Source: Micropterus salmoides (taxonomy: Eukaryota > Chordata > Actinopteri > Centrarchiformes > Centrarchidae). From it: a DNA stretch of 64,000 nt. How positions within the stretch are numbered: the stretch's first letter is position 1; every line of letters begins with the position of its first letter. This document shows, piece by piece, positions 10,853 through 23,374 of the stretch. The stretch is taken from positions 8,569,490 through 8,633,489 of the forward strand of contig NW_024043372.1 of NCBI RefSeq assembly GCF_014851395.1, given 5' to 3'. Made by a program: the position numbers and the translations under genes. Below the pieces are notes generated by a model. The model worked only from the letters and a program-made list of their open reading frames with translations. It was not told the DNA's origin and searched no databases.

Positions 10853-13490
10853 GCAAAGTCAGTGAACCGTAGAGCTGAGAGGCCGTACTGGAGAGAGTGA
10901 ACCAGGTGAAGGTAACTTAACGATTACTCGGCTTGAAGACAACTACGCTTGGAATTGCTTCTTGCAATAAAACCTTTGCGAGTATAAAGCAATGTAAAAA
11001 AATAATAAATTTTTAAAGTACTTTTAGTAATGAAAAAGAACCAATAACAGTGTTGATGAAAACCCGAACTGATAAGAGCAGTAGTATCTATTAAAAAGAA
11101 CAATACCCATCCCTAAACATGGGTTTAACACTACAATTTGTCAAAAAACACATTTTAATGGGGACCCTCTTAATTTCCCTGGGACCCACTACATTGAAAA
11201 CATCACTGAAGCTGTTGAGAAACTCATCAGAATCAATGGTGGTGGTTACTAATTTCCTCCGTGGTATCTTTGACATATCTAGTCTATTTAATGTAACATA
11301 ATCTTGATTATTTGCTGATTCGTGTGTTTATTGTTGTTGGACAGGAGAGGAGAGAATAGTAGGAGAACATGTTTTTTGAAGCTCAATAAGCAGTATAACA
11401 GTAAGAGTAAAGTCAATAAGAATTTGTTTATTAAAAAATCTGTGAATGTAATTTTTGGTGACATGTTTTTTTTTTTTTTACATTCAAAGTGAATTAGATT
11501 AACATAAATGTGATATTTACTTATTTCAAATCTATTTACTATTACGTTTAGCAAAGTAGAAGTACATTTTGCAACCCCACATGCTGACCAGGTGACCCAA
11601 TGTGAGAAAGGGCTTTCTGACCTAATTTAACTTAATAAAGTTTAAAGTTTACCAGAAACAGCCTCTTAAAAAGTGACAACCAGAAAAAAAATCCTCACTC
11701 TCAAGGACTAAACCTGAAATTGGTCCTCACAAAGATAGTACAAAGTACAAAATCACTACATAAACACACCATGTGTTACTTTATGAGGAATAATACAGCC
11801 TTTAACCCTGTAACCTCTTACAAGACTGACAGACACACAAATAACACCTGTTATCACCATCAGACTCCTCACAATCCCATTCCTGTTCATTTGTTTAGAA
11901 TTTTGTGAATTTTATTTTTTTTAAACTGTGTTTCTTCTGACATGAGGGGGCATAAATAATGAGTTTAATCTCCAGCTGTTCTCTGGTTGTACTGCAAATA
12001 TAAATATAAATGTAGTAGCCTGAAGCCGACTGTAGCTGAAAAAGAGAAAAGAACATGAGTGTAATGTTCCCTTCTTACATTTAAAAATTAAACGTCATAC
12101 ATCCACATCTGCCTGATTTCCCTACTTTACCTATTATGTATCCACTAACTTTCTGTCTTGTTCCTCACTGTTTTGGAAGACACTTTTGACCCACATTAGA
12201 AATATTACAACATGAGTTTTGTTATTTCAAAGCCCCCACACTTCAGATTGAAAGCATCTAAAGTTGTACAGTTGACAGTTTTACAGCAACACCTTATACA
12301 GTGTATTCTTTTACAAATACATATCATTTACACGTACCCAACCACACTGTAAATTCTACAGATTATTTTTTTTTTTACAATCTAGCAATCTTACACTTAA
12401 TGCCAAGTTTATCAGGAAGACCCTCCACCCCACCACCACATTATAAATTCTTTGTTCGCCATGATCTTTAACTTGAATTATCATTTTACACCTAATAACG
12501 GTAAGTTATTTGTTATCTATTCTATATCTATATCAGCCCTCCATGTTTCAATCCAACCCAAATAAAATTAAGAGGTCTTTATTAACAGCTCTTCGGCTGG
12601 TTTAGTGTCTCTAGGAATAACAAGTCAAAAAGCTGTTTTTTGTTTTCTTAAAATTTTACAAACCAAACCAAATTAATGTTTCACGACATAAAAAAATTAT
12701 ATTGTTGGAATTATCAAATGAAGTGTAAACTTTGCTTATCTTAAATTTTACCACTAGTGGGTAAAAGAAAACGTTTGTGCTGATGGTGGCGCCAGAGAAA
12801 AGATCATTTTATTACCTAAATGAGAAGGGTTTAACTTCTGAATGGTGGCCATGTCAGAAAACAGCTTTACATTCTCAGGTCAGTTTTCATCTGTCTACAG
12901 GTGAAATATATAGCAAAAAGCAGGTAGAACAGGAACTAATAATGGTGGAGTTGTAAACATTAAAATCTACAGCTAATTTGGCTAGCAGTAGTAGAAGTAG
13001 CACAAGTATTCTAAATTGTGAAAATTATGCACCATTAACACTAGAACTACCAGAATTCTGTAACTACTAGAATTCATTATTTTACTTAAATTATTATTAT
13101 AAATTCTGATAGTGAATCTGTAATGTTAGGATAGGTAATAATAAACTTCAGGACACAAAATTTTAATTTTAATGTGAACATGTATTAGTTAATCGACAAC
13201 AACAGAACCCGTTATTGTAGTTACAGATACAAAGTCGAATAAGATTCTATTATTTTCTTTGTAAAATAAAAACAAATGTATTCTTCCTTGGATCTTAGGA
13301 TACAATAACATATGATAAAAACATCACCAATTTGCATTTCAATGCATAGTAAAAACATTTATGGATACATACGAAACACATATATCCCAAGATGGCCCAA
13401 ACAGTCATCGCACCACCACAGGAAAATAATGTGAAAATTTGTTAAATTTCGTGAAAACTAACTGATCTTGGGGGTGAACATTGTGCATCA
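10850..13490. other. A-T rich intergenic DNA
   Basis: No supported coding region. The stretch contains poly(T) runs (near 11466 and 12367) and short ORFs without domains. No transposon ends were recognised. Confidence 0.4.
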
Positions 13491-13509
13491 GTTTCACGGA
13501 TGCTTGTGT

Positions 13510-13760
13510 AGTGTTAATTTTGTCAGCCATTTTAAAATTTAGTCTTAGTCCTGTGTCAAATGTCCTAGTTAGTTTTTGTCATATTTAATCCACTGTATTC
13601 TATTTTTTTAATCAAGTTTTAGTTGACTAAAAGTCTGGGTATTTTAGTCTGATTTTAGTCAAAAGAAAAACAAAGGTATTTTAGTCTAGTTTTAGTCACT
13701 AACCATCATTTTAGTCTTTTCAAACTCATTAGTATAATTTTGATTAGCATTTTGGTCAAT
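13510..13760. repeat. dispersed repeat rich in TTTTAGTC
   Basis: The motif TTTTAGTC or close variants recurs many times (for example TTTTAGTCTGATTTTAGTC and TAGTCTAGTTTTAGTCACTA). A repeat of this kind is common in fish and I believe it belongs to a hAT-like family. Ends were not defined. Confidence 0.5.
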
Positions 13761-14094
13761 CTGCAAGCTTTGTTCTCATTTTTATTGCAAAGGAGAAATT
13801 AACTCAATTCCCAGGTGGTTAGCCTTGATGTGCCGTTTCAAGTTCATAGTGTTTTTTCCAAAAATCTTATAACCACATCAATGTGCAAACTATCCATAGC
13901 TTTCGGGGGAGCTCAGTTTTTTTTTCCATGACAGGAAGGAGGGGGACCAACTGTCACTCTTACTGCTGAATCATTAATAGCTGCAAGCATGTAGGCTTGG
14001 GGCAGACTGTGAAAATATCAGGCATCTTTGTCTAATAATAATTTCATATGTAGCCATTTTTCTACAATTTCGCTTCACAAAACGGCTGCGGCTG

Positions 14095-14609
14095 AAAATA
14101 ATGATGGGCCTCATAGCACAGCGGTGCTGTTGTTGTGGTGGCTCTGAAAGGTTACACCTGCTTTGTTTGTTTACATTGCACTGAAAGCTCGAGTCTCACC
14201 GCTACAGCATCAATTGTAAGTGACAAGTTTATTTAATTCCCAACCAACTTGCTACGTTATTTAATATATTGTATTAGGCCTACCTTTAATTAGGCATGCA
14301 AGTTTTTTAAACCGTCATCTTCAGTAACACCCTGGTCAGACTTTGTGTACCCGAAATGCTCCCACACTTCAGCCGTTTCTTTGGTGGAAAAAGCTTCACA
14401 ATTTGGTCAGAGTTAAGCCAGTGTGCAGTAGCCTCTGATAAGCACGACACTTTAAGCTGGTGCACCGCTCGTGTAACTTTGTTTTCAAGTTTCCACAGTT
14501 TCATTTCGTGCAACAGAAACACTCGGTGTAGCTGAGCCTTTACGATTAATTAACCGTGACGTTTTAAAGCGCGGTTAACAGTGAAATCTGGTAATTACTG
14601 CTTCCCTAA
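14095..14609. mobile_element. truncated copy of the hAT element at 4909-6059
   Basis: From about 14100 to 14609 the sequence follows the right half (about 5508-6059) of the complete copy in the same order, ending GGTAATTACTGCTTCCCTAA where the intact end has GCATCCCTA. The left half is missing. The 71-codon minus-strand ORF is homologous to the minus-strand ORF in copy 1 (shared peptide HQLKVSCLSEATAHWLNS), which reflects shared repeat ancestry and does not show a gene. Confidence 0.75.
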
Positions 14610-15160
14610 TAGAGATTAACAGCAATAAAGCAAGCTGTCAATATTTGAAAGACTCCCGAAATATCACAAATCATGCTTTTAGGGGAGCTAATATCTAAGC
14701 AACTCTTTCTCCCAAGCATGTTTGGTTTAACACCAGAGTTCATATCCTCCACAGCTGTGGCGTAAAGTAGTAACAACAGGCCCCGGTGCAGGCTGATATG
14801 ATGGGCCCTTGGGCTACCCCGCTCACACTGCTGTCTATAAGGGAACCCTATATTTAGGGGAGGATTGGCCATTGGGAATTTTCATAACAATCGGCCATTC
14901 ATCTGCAGTGGAACGCTGTCTGTAGCTTATGTCTGTCAGACTGGGCCAAACCAAAGCCCTTTTAGGCAAGTTGTGCCACTTGGCAGCCATCTTGGCAATG
15001 CCTCTGAGCAGTAATTTCAGACTAACAAAACCAGGCTCCTAACGAAATGAATCGGGAGAGAGCCAGATCTGCACTTTCACTGGTCACCGGGACATGAAAA
15101 CTACATGAATAGAATCAGCATTAAAATCTGCTAAAAATCGCTGGAAGAGTTTCACAACTT
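14610..15160. other. repeat-like DNA, unassigned
   Basis: It contains stretches such as CAACAGGCCCCGGTGCAGGC and GATGGGCCCTTGGGCTACCC that look like worn transposon sequence. No ends or genes could be defined. Confidence 0.35.
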
Positions 15161-15215
15161 TGCCTCAAAATAAGGTTTTAAAAAAGCGTTTTTCACGACT
15201 GGTTATACTTCTCTT

Positions 15216-15372
15216 ACGCATGCGTCACTGCTTCCGCGCATGCGCAGTAGAAGTAACACGGACCCTTACGTCAGTGGAACCACAGGATTGGCTGAAATAT
15301 GTTTCCCGCTTTGGCTGTTTAAAGCAGACGATTGGCATTCTAGCGGGAGGAGTAGGATAACCGCCATCTTTG
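15216..15372. promoter_or_regulatory. CpG-rich cluster of promoter motifs, no gene attached
   Basis: In 157 bp I read ACGCATGCGT (15216-15225) and GCGCATGCGC (15236-15245), both NRF1-type palindromes. There is also a CRE-like ACGTCA (15268-15273), two inverted CCAAT boxes (ATTGG at 15287-15291 and 15331-15335), an E2F-like TTTCCCGC (15302-15309), and CCGCCATCTTTG (15361-15372), the minus-strand form of a YY1 site. On the minus strand the YY1 site reads AAAGATGGCGG, as at many housekeeping start sites. No convincing exon lies on either side. It is either an orphan or non-coding-RNA promoter, or a promoter carried by a dispersed repeat. Confidence 0.4.
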
Positions 15373-16125
15373 CCGTTATGGGCTTTCCCCATAGAGTTGT
15401 ATTGAGGATGTGACTGGCATGTCTCCTCTAAATTGTCTCTGGCCAAACTAATACTTTCAATATTGAGGGGGGATACGGGCGGCCTCTTCCAACTTTGCCT
15501 TGTTTTACTGAAATCTGACTGGCTCAAAGGCACTGATCAAAGGAGTTTACTCTCAATACCTGTCGTCGGGGCTAAACTCAGCCCAGGGTTATGTGACAAG
15601 CACAACAGAGCAGGTAAATATGTGGAAAAGAAAAAAAGAGGGGGGAAAATTTTTTGAATATAATAATTTATAAGAACAAATGTTGGCACAAGAGGCAGCT
15701 AAATGTGCAAAATTAACCAACCTCTTCCTTGGTGAAAAAGTGCTGTGGCAGGCACAGCTGAGGCAGGGCCCAGCACAGCCACTGATAAGTAGGCTAATGC
15801 ATTTATTATATACTGAAATTATTTATATATGCATTTATGTATAGGCTAAATTATATATTTATATTATAAACAACAATTGAAGGAAGAAGGAAGAGGAGGA
15901 ACAGGAGGAGCTGTAGGAGAAGGACGATAGAGAAGCAGGAGGAGGAGGAGGACAATGGAACCAGAAACAGTGACAGGTACAGGGCCAGTGTGCAGGGCTG
16001 GGTAGGCAATCATCCATAGATAGAATTAAAGAATGGATTATTGTTAGACATATTTATTACTAATGTTCTTCTCATGCATATGTAGCTGTAGAATTAGTGT
16101 GCAAATAGCTGGCAGTTTCAGGTTT
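15373..16125. other. no gene; purine-rich stretch at 15880-15955
   Basis: About 75 bp near 15880-15955 is almost entirely A/G (GAAGGAAGAAGGAAGAGGAG and similar), a possible triplex-forming tract. The rest shows no supported feature. Confidence 0.5.
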
Positions 16126-16129
16126 TAAG

Positions 16130-16345
16130 GGCAGGTCACTTTAAGTGACAGGTGGTTTCTGCAACCAGGCTTCATTTTGCCCCTCTTAGCTCCACCTCTT
16201 TGCCAATCTTTGGATTAGCCAGAGTCAGAGACTGCCAAGATGGTGATGGCCACAGTCTCCCACATTGACCTTCATTACGGCTCTTCAGAAACCTGTGGGT
16301 GGGTCATGGAGACTATGTCCGTGTTGTAAACAGTCCAATGATCAT
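16130..16345. repeat. dispersed fish repeat (CTGCCAAGATGGTGATGGCC type)
   Basis: It contains CAATCTTTGGATTAGCCAGA, ACTGCCAAGATGGTGATGGC and CGGCTCTTCAGAAACCTGTG in the order typical of a repeat I recall as frequent in fish genomes, usually ending near an ATACAGTCTATGG-like sequence. A stray ATACAGTCTATGG also occurs at about 52112. Confidence 0.5.
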
Positions 16346-16540
16346 CACATGGGTAAGAGCAAATCAGTGGTCTGTGCATTTTTTATCTTCAAATAGTGTT
16401 TTCTCATTGTTTTCTAATTTTCCTCTCATTCAGTTTTTTTCAAACAACTCTTACAAATGATCTGAATGCTAACTTTAGCAGTGATAACAAGCTAGAAAGA
16501 GGTCAGATCATCAATCGTTACTACAGAACTGATGTTTGTT

Positions 16541-16562
16541 CACGCACGCACACACACACGCA

Positions 16563-16594
<32 letters not shown>

Positions 16595-16596
16595 CC
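16541..16596. repeat. CA/CGCA alternating tract
   Basis: CACGCACGCACACACACACG-type alternating purine-pyrimidine over about 56 bp. Confidence 0.9.
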
Positions 16597-16599
16597 CCT

Positions 16600-17340
16600 A
16601 ATTTCCTGCAGTTTGTTGTACTTGTTCTAAGTTGTTTTTTATTAGTGGTTTTAATCTGAATTTCTGTCCTTCCTTTGTTCTGTGAAGAAAAACTTTGAGC
16701 CTCCCTGCTGCATTAAAGTAACTCAAAATGGACCCATGAAAATAACTGAATAACTTATAATATAAAACAAGGGTTTTTTTCAACTTGGCAGAAGCTGTAC
16801 TTTTAAATCCAGCTATCATTTAGAAGGCATTGAAAAGACAAAGAAGGGAGGAGGGCTAAGGTCTGATCATCTTATCATGTGATTATATTATAAACAAAGA
16901 TGGAAAAAAACAATGCTGTTTATATTCTCTGACCTAAAAATTAAGCAGGAGAGTTTCCACCCCTTCAGTTTGAATAGCCATGATACTATAGCTCTGCTTT
17001 TATCTTCTTTTTTTCTTCTCTGGTCTAGTCCACCTTACTGTTTCACACTGTTGTAGATAACACATTACAGTGTGACATTTTACTGTAACATTATGGTCCA
17101 ACAGTCACACAAATCTGAATTTTCATCTCATGTGAAACAGATATTTAATAAATAATCACAGTGAATGCAATTTTTTTTATTCTGTTCTATTTTAATAGCA
17201 CTGAATCTGACACATACAGCATCTGGTCATCATGGTGATCTTAGCTTTAAAGACAGCTGCTCTGAAGAAGTAACACTTGGTTTTCTTGAAGCAGCGGACG
17301 ACATGTTGACCGACCTTCATCTGTGAGTGCAGATCTTCAC
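16600..17340. other. no gene or recognised repeat seen
   Basis: A-T rich DNA with no supported exon. A short ORF at 16598-16819 on the minus strand is unsupported. Confidence 0.4.
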
Positions 17341-17354
17341 CATGACACTGTGTC

Positions 17355-17535
17355 CGTGTGTGTGTGTGGGCATGTATTACCCATGTTGTGGGGACATAAA
17401 TCTGTTTACACAGTCATATTGTGGAGACTCGCCTTCCTTTAGGGGACAAAACTCCAGTCTCCAGGAAATGAATGAAAGTCTATTTAATGTCCTCTGAAGT
17501 GATGGAAACACAACTGTGTGTGTGTATGTGTGTCT
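17355..17535. repeat. dispersed repeat flanked by TG tracts (GTTGTGGGGACATAAATCTG)
   Basis: Between two TG tracts lie CCATGTTGTGGGGACATAAA, GTGGAGACTCGCCTTCCTTT and GAAAGTCTATTTAATGTCCT. I recall a repeat of this type as common in fish; it is the same style of TG-flanked GGGGAC repeat as 29581-29820. Confidence 0.5.
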
Positions 17536-17599
17536 GTGTAAGCTTTTAAGGAAAGGCCAAGTGGCTGTCTTGGATGTGAATGTCGGAGGCAGCTTGTCT

Positions 17600-17765
17600 G
17601 CTCTCCTCTCTTCACCTTGTCACCACATCTTGTCTTTCTTCTCCCCCCCCCCTCTTTATTTTTCTCTCTCACTCTTTGTCTTTTCACTCTCCGTCTCTCT
17701 CCCTGTCTTTTTTTGTCTGTCTGTCAAATCCTTTCTCGTCCAACATCTTTTCTTTGGTTGTTCAA
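17600..17765. repeat. pyrimidine-rich low-complexity tract
   Basis: Mostly C/T, including a run of ten C residues at about 17643. The three overlapping Ser/Leu/Phe-rich ORFs of 77-104 codons here are products of this composition. Confidence 0.7.
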
Positions 17766-19237
17766 GAGTCTGCCCTCTATTTCACCTTGTCTATGTCTCC
17801 AAATCAGCTCTAGAGTATATCGGAAGATAATTTTTCTGTCCTTATCTTCTCTCCCTATATCCTCGCACACACTGTTCTTTTAGCATTTGCTGCAACACCA
17901 ACTAATTGTTTATGTTCTTTAAGAAAAAATTATGCACCATCTTTATGTAGACATATGCAGTTCACAAAAACCAACAGACCTGATCCCTCTAGTTTCACAC
18001 AGAGCCGACTGCTGCTCATTTCTGAGATGGCGATGAGACCTGAGATGTAATTTATTCTCACAGTAACAGCCTCTGCTCAACATAAAGAACTGAGAGAACA
18101 GAATTATTCGGCTGAGCAGTCAGGGGTGGAAAGGACTGCATTCATCTATGCACGGGGTCTACAAGTCTCTAGTCTAACTAAAGGCTGTAATGAACAGTAT
18201 AAACCAGAAACTAAAACTGTTGGATGGCTGAGGAAAAACAACTTTAGCATTTATATTTAAAGTCTCCCTCCACTCAAAAATGCGTTTTTGTTATTGTTAC
18301 TTTACTTCACTGTGCAGAATGATGTATGTGCAGAGTTTGTTTTCACATTCATCTGCTGACGGGTGAAAGTTTCTCTGTGCTTACTAATTTTATGTCTTCA
18401 AGGCTGGAAGGGATCTTTAATTATTGGTGTTTTCTTTCTGTTGGTGGAATAAAATAAATAATGTAAATTTTCTCTCAAAGTACTTCTTCCATGTTGAGTG
18501 GTAATCTGGCAACGTTCTGTTTTTTTCCCATAAAAGGGCCAAAACCTATTGTGTGTGTGTTTAAAACCTGATATGATATTTCTCTGTGCCATAAAGCTCT
18601 GTTTTTGCCAGTGAACCACAGTGTTGCACATTTTGACTCAATCCCACATACACCGTCCTGCTGCCTGAAACATAGAGCACCAAATGTGGATTAATCCGCT
18701 GCTGAAAATAGTCCCCAACAGTAATTTGTGAAAAACTACCATGCCCAGCTTTTTTAGGAAATTGCACTGAAATCGTATGTCAACATGGCGAACATTATTG
18801 ACACCCATTAAAAAGCAAACTGTTGTGGGGACAGCCCAGCTGACGGTGAGTGTCCTGGTTTCCCTTTTTTTTCCTCGCTTTATTTCACCCATTGTTTTGC
18901 TCTGCCTGCCTCCCTTCCTCAGCTCCTGAGCCCAGCCAACTACCCGCACCTGCACCTCCATCAGCCACCTCGTCAGCAAGCATGAAACACTGCATGAAGC
19001 ATCAACACAAACATTACAGTAAGTAAAGTAAAACACTTCCTCATCTTATAAGTTATCAGCTTTATACAGCCAACAGCCAAATATTTTAGAACGCTAATAA
19101 AGCATTTCTTTACTTCCACTTGATATCTGCACATACTTTTAATGTGTCCTGCACACTTGTGGCCCATAAACACCTTTTTGAAAACCCGAAATGTACCTGT
19201 AAAGTCTACATTTACCATAAGGTGCAAGAATGTTCAC
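17766..19237. other. intergenic DNA with a short dispersed repeat at 18652-18735
   Basis: The segment GAGCACCAAATGTGGATTAA...CGCTGCTGAAAATAGTCC (18675-18715) has a relative at 35793-35830 (AGAGCACCACATATATGTTA, CTGCTGCTGAAAAAAGTC). The 132-codon minus-strand ORF at 18638-19036 runs through this repeat and shows no domain. Confidence 0.45.
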
Positions 19238-19774
19238 AAGAAGACCTATTATGCTTTTCCACATTTTATGACTTATCTATAATGTTATAATGTTGGATGT
19301 TCATGTTAAACATGAAGTTTCAAAAAATGAGGTTAAAGCATTTATAAGAAATCACTGTGAGCCAAAACATCAGGTTTCCTCCTGTTCTGAACGCTCTGTT
19401 TTGAACTGCTTTTTCTACCAATGGCTCCATTCTACATAATACCGAGCCAGACGGAGCCCGTGTTTCATATATGGTCATGTGCTCCCACGCCAACGGCACA
19501 GCGACGCTCAGTCTGCCTGTTCCGCCCAGCAACAACAACAGCCTGGTAACATCCTTCAGGTCTTGGCCAATTAGAAAAGACAGTGGGCTTTGAGAGGAGG
19601 GGCCTTAAAGAGACAGGAACACCTACAGCTTGTTCTGACAGAGGCTCAAATGAAGGCCTACATGAAGAATCAATTTTTTTTTTACTTTGAATCATGCAAA
19701 GCTGCCTTACAGTGCCAGGAGTCACAGAACTAGAATATAGGACTGGAAAAGCAGTATAATAGGTCTCCTTTAAA
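19238..19774. mobile_element. non-autonomous DNA transposon with terminal inverted repeats
   Basis: The left end reads AAGAAGACCTATTATGCTTT. The right end reverse-complemented reads TTTAAAGGAGACCTATTATA followed by CTGCTTTTCC. The shared inverted terminus is AGACCTATTAT(....)GCTTTTCC. The body is about 536 bp and non-coding. The TTTAAAGG start resembles fish elements that insert at TTAA, but a clean target duplication is not visible here. Confidence 0.65.
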
Positions 19775-20681
19775 ACAGGCTTAATTACAAGCCACATCAT
19801 TTTAGCAGACTATTTTATAATCTAGCAGACAGATTGCCGTGATATTTGCTCAGTGCATTCAAGCTACCAAGGGAGCGTTATCAGGCTTTCACATTGATTT
19901 GATCTTCCTGTAGACTACAAATAGAAATCCACAGTATAGTCAGTGTGTTCTCTCTTTTCTAAAATACATTGATACTTTTCGTCTTGGTTGAAGTTTCAGG
20001 GAGATGAAAGCAGCTGGTGGATCTATATTTGTGGGGGGGTTTTTTTTTTTTTGGTAAATGAATAAATGGAAGGGCTTTCACGGGACATGGGAGGTGAAGG
20101 TTGGTTGAAGGGTTGTTTTACCTACTGGCTTGTCCAGCTGAGTGTTATGCTATTAGGTTTTGATGCTTAATTTATAGAATTTAACTCCATTTTATTTAAG
20201 GTTGTTTTTACTTCACTTGAGAGCCACATGAACAGTCAAGCACTCCCACTTCATGCAGATATTGACCAGCAGTTTGGAGGTGTGAAGGTAGACATGATTT
20301 GAATATCTCTATTAACCTTGCTTTTTTGATCCTTCACACAATTTTGTCTGTAACTTTTGAAGAACAGAGTGACATTGTGAATTACTTGGAGGAGAGACTG
20401 TCCAAATGTGTGTGCTGTTATCCCCATTTGTTTCCCTTAAATGCATCCACGTTTCTCTCACTTTCATCTTTTCCGCAGGAGGAATTGATCAAACGTGTTT
20501 TTAGAGAAGTTAGACAGCTCTGTAGTCTTTTGATGCCTTGAAGTTTGTATTTGCACAGATGGTGTGATGTACTGTTGAAAATAAGGATGCACAGTTTCTG
20601 CCAGGCTAACATTTTTCGTGTCCTACCACAATCAAAATTCATGCATGCAAAAACGTTTACAGTGATTGTTTAGTTTTTATT
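19775..20681. other. no gene or recognised repeat seen
   Basis: The segment contains a G7T12 homopolymer junction near 20034-20052. The 80-codon ORF at 20299-20541 shows no recognisable domain. Confidence 0.45.
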
Positions 20682-22234
20682 ACAGGGTACCCGCGGGTTC
20701 TTAAAAGTATTTTAAAAAGTCTTAATTTCATATTCCAAAAATAAGGCCTTAAAAGTATTAAATTTCATTCACCGAGTCTTAAATTTCATTTACCAAGGTC
20801 TTAAATTTTTTCTGGTCCTTTCGTAGGATTAAATTAATGCCGTAACGTCATAAATAAATACTTTGTGTGTGTGAGACTTACTAATATACTCCGTTTGGTG
20901 TGACTCTTAATTTATACGGCAGTACAGTTAACATCAGTGTTCAGCTTTACGCTCTGGAGTGTGGTGTGTTCGCAGTGCACGAGCTCTGGCATCCAGCTCT
21001 GGCGTGTATAGTTGTCAGGAAAGAAAACAGAACTTCTCTGATGTGCTACTAACAAGCTAACACTAGCTTGTCACCTGAGAATGGGCAAGTGTCAGATATT
21101 CAGAAAGCCAGAGCTATGGACAAGTTGGCGGTTGAGGCTGAGGGCAGTGCCGCTGAGGTTAGCATAACAAGCGAGTCGGAGCGTGAGCCAGTCACACTTT
21201 GGCAAATGAAATGATGAAACAGCGGAGCTGGAAGACCAGCTGCAGGTTACTGGTGTTGTGAACCAACAGTGTGGATTTGTTCAACCCTCTACGGACAGCC
21301 GAAGCGACTCCAAGGAAGAGGTGAAAGGTTTCTCTCCCTAAGTGCTGTTTCTGGGAAGTCTGATCGTAAAACTTGCCACCTCTGATACCGCAGCCAGATA
21401 ACGCGGTGCCTGACTGTTAAAATGACGAAAGAAACACTCACCAGAGACTAGCTTTCTCCTGAACTCTTCTCTTCGTAAGAGAGCAGGAAAACCTAAACCG
21501 CCCCTCCACACACGTCACCATGGCAACTGACCTTCCTCTTTGTTTAATTACCTCACATCAAAGGACATTCTCCTCTTCACGCCCAGGTGTGAGGAACTCC
21601 AGCCCTAAATTCCTTTGTGTAAACAGAGTACTGTCTCCTCAAGACTCAAAAATTACCTTGTTTAATTACATTTTTCAGTCACTCAACTAGGTCTCCCCAT
21701 TCCATTTTAGTAGTTATGTTACCATGTTGTTGTTGTTGCTATTTTTGAAAAGAATCTAAATAAGTTAATTTTGCAGTGTTGTAATTTCCATCGTCACCTG
21801 ACTTTATTCATTTTATTTGTAACCAATGCTTTGTTCACAATACTTTCTGACACTTCCTAGACATGATGATAAAGAAATGTCATCCTACACTTGATTAATT
21901 TTCCAGCTCAAATTTAAGGTAAAAAATGACTAAATTCCCCAGCTCCTGAGAAGATTGTTTTAGGATCAATCAGAGCTATCCTCATGTAACCCGAGCTCCC
22001 CCAAGTGGACAAAATAAGTATTACATGCCATTCTGAAATGCTAGCCTCAAAGTTGAACTACTGATAATTGTTTTCCTTTTATCAAGTGCTTAAACTAAGA
22101 ACGGTATAACCATTTGGCAATTAAGGTTTGATTGTGGGAAGATATTTGATTAAAATACGTGCAAATAGATTTTCGATAGACATATTGAAAGTTAAGAAGA
22201 CAGTCTCTCAGGCAAACCGAAGACAAGCCCTCCC

Positions 22235-22900
22235 TCAGGGAAACAAAGGACTGCCCTCTGGGAACCACACCCCAACAGACAAAACAGCGACACACGTGCC
22301 CGTTCGCTCTCTTGTCCTCTGCTTGTTCCTGGCTCTCCAACTGTGCTTCGGCACGCGCCCAGCGTGCCCCTCTCCCAGCAACGCCATAAGATTCGAACCG
22401 GCGCAGCAAAGGCTTGTTCGTTTCAAGCCACACACTCGTGGAGTGCCGCGACCTCAGCTTTCCCTCATTTCAGCAGCTTACTTGCGTTTTATTTTCTTTG
22501 GTTTTATTTTGTTAAAAGTTATCAGTCCGTTAAGTTACACTAGTTTAATTCAAGAACGACCAAGTTCTTTTTAAGCCTTATCCGTCGAGCTAACTTCCAC
22601 TGATCCCTACTCGGACTTTCTGCGTGGGCCCACCAGCAGTAACAAAGGACGACCAAACCTCTGACCCGAGCCAGGGTTGGGAAGGCCCCACTGCGAGTTT
22701 CTTCAGTAAGCCGACAAAAAGACGGACCTCCGGAGCAATTCTTCTCCACAATAGAACTTCACCTTCTCATTGTTTAGCCATTGTTTATTTCTTTGATGTA
22801 TTTAACCGCATTTTTATATCACCTTAGTTAGTTAATAAACGCTTCTGTAACCAAGGAATTGTGTGTATTGCCAATCTCCAAGTCCCTGCCAAGAGAATTT
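22235..22900. mobile_element. LTR-retroelement-like segment
   Basis: A GC-rich block inside A-T rich DNA. It ends in AATAAA at 22832-22837 (TTAGTTAATAAACGCTTC), followed by AAGGAATTGTGTGTATTGCC, which resembles the U3-R-U5 layout of a solo long terminal repeat. No gag, pol or env reading frame is present. The 148-codon plus-strand ORF at 22128-22574 overlaps other long ORFs on the opposite strand and has no domain. I could not define TG...CA ends or a target duplication, so this is tentative. Confidence 0.3.
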
Positions 22901-23374
22901 ACCCCTTCGATATGAGACTGACTGATTGATTTAAGATAATTAAGCGATTATTAACTAACTGATCACTAGTGAATAATTGTATAATGACTCTGGGTTAATT
23001 AAAACTCTGGTGGTGCCCCGCAAAACGAGAGATTTATAGATTAATACTTTCTGAATATTAAAATTCATAAGTTGGTATTAATTCAAACATCCAACTAACG
23101 CACTTTAAACTTACATCACCCAAACCGGGGCCCAACTTCTTATCCCTGCTGCCTTCAAGCCAATACTATCTAATACTGTAGTTCAAGCAGCCTTTAGATG
23201 CTAACACAGAATAGAATTTAATAATCACAGAAACAATTGGCATATTATATTACATTTCATTACCTTATCCTAGCCAAGGTGTAACTAATTGCAACAACTT
23301 ACCACACAATATTTTGGTATTTTTGATTTCACCCCTTAAGAGTTCTTAGTGCACAAATATTGTATTCATTACAT

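Noticed and set aside
17516..17883. Three overlapping Ser/Leu/Phe-rich ORFs that look like membrane proteins
   Set aside because: All derive from a pyrimidine-rich low-complexity tract read in three frames.
18638..19036. 132-codon minus-strand ORF as a possible gene
   Set aside because: Runs through a dispersed repeat related to 35793-35830, with no recognisable domain.
22385..22410. GATTCGAACCGGCGC as part of a tRNA T-arm
   Set aside because: No D-arm, anticodon arm or acceptor stem can be folded around it.
22128..22574. 148-codon ORF, the longest open frame in the window
   Set aside because: Lies across an LTR-like GC-rich block and overlaps long ORFs on the other strand; the translation has no domain.
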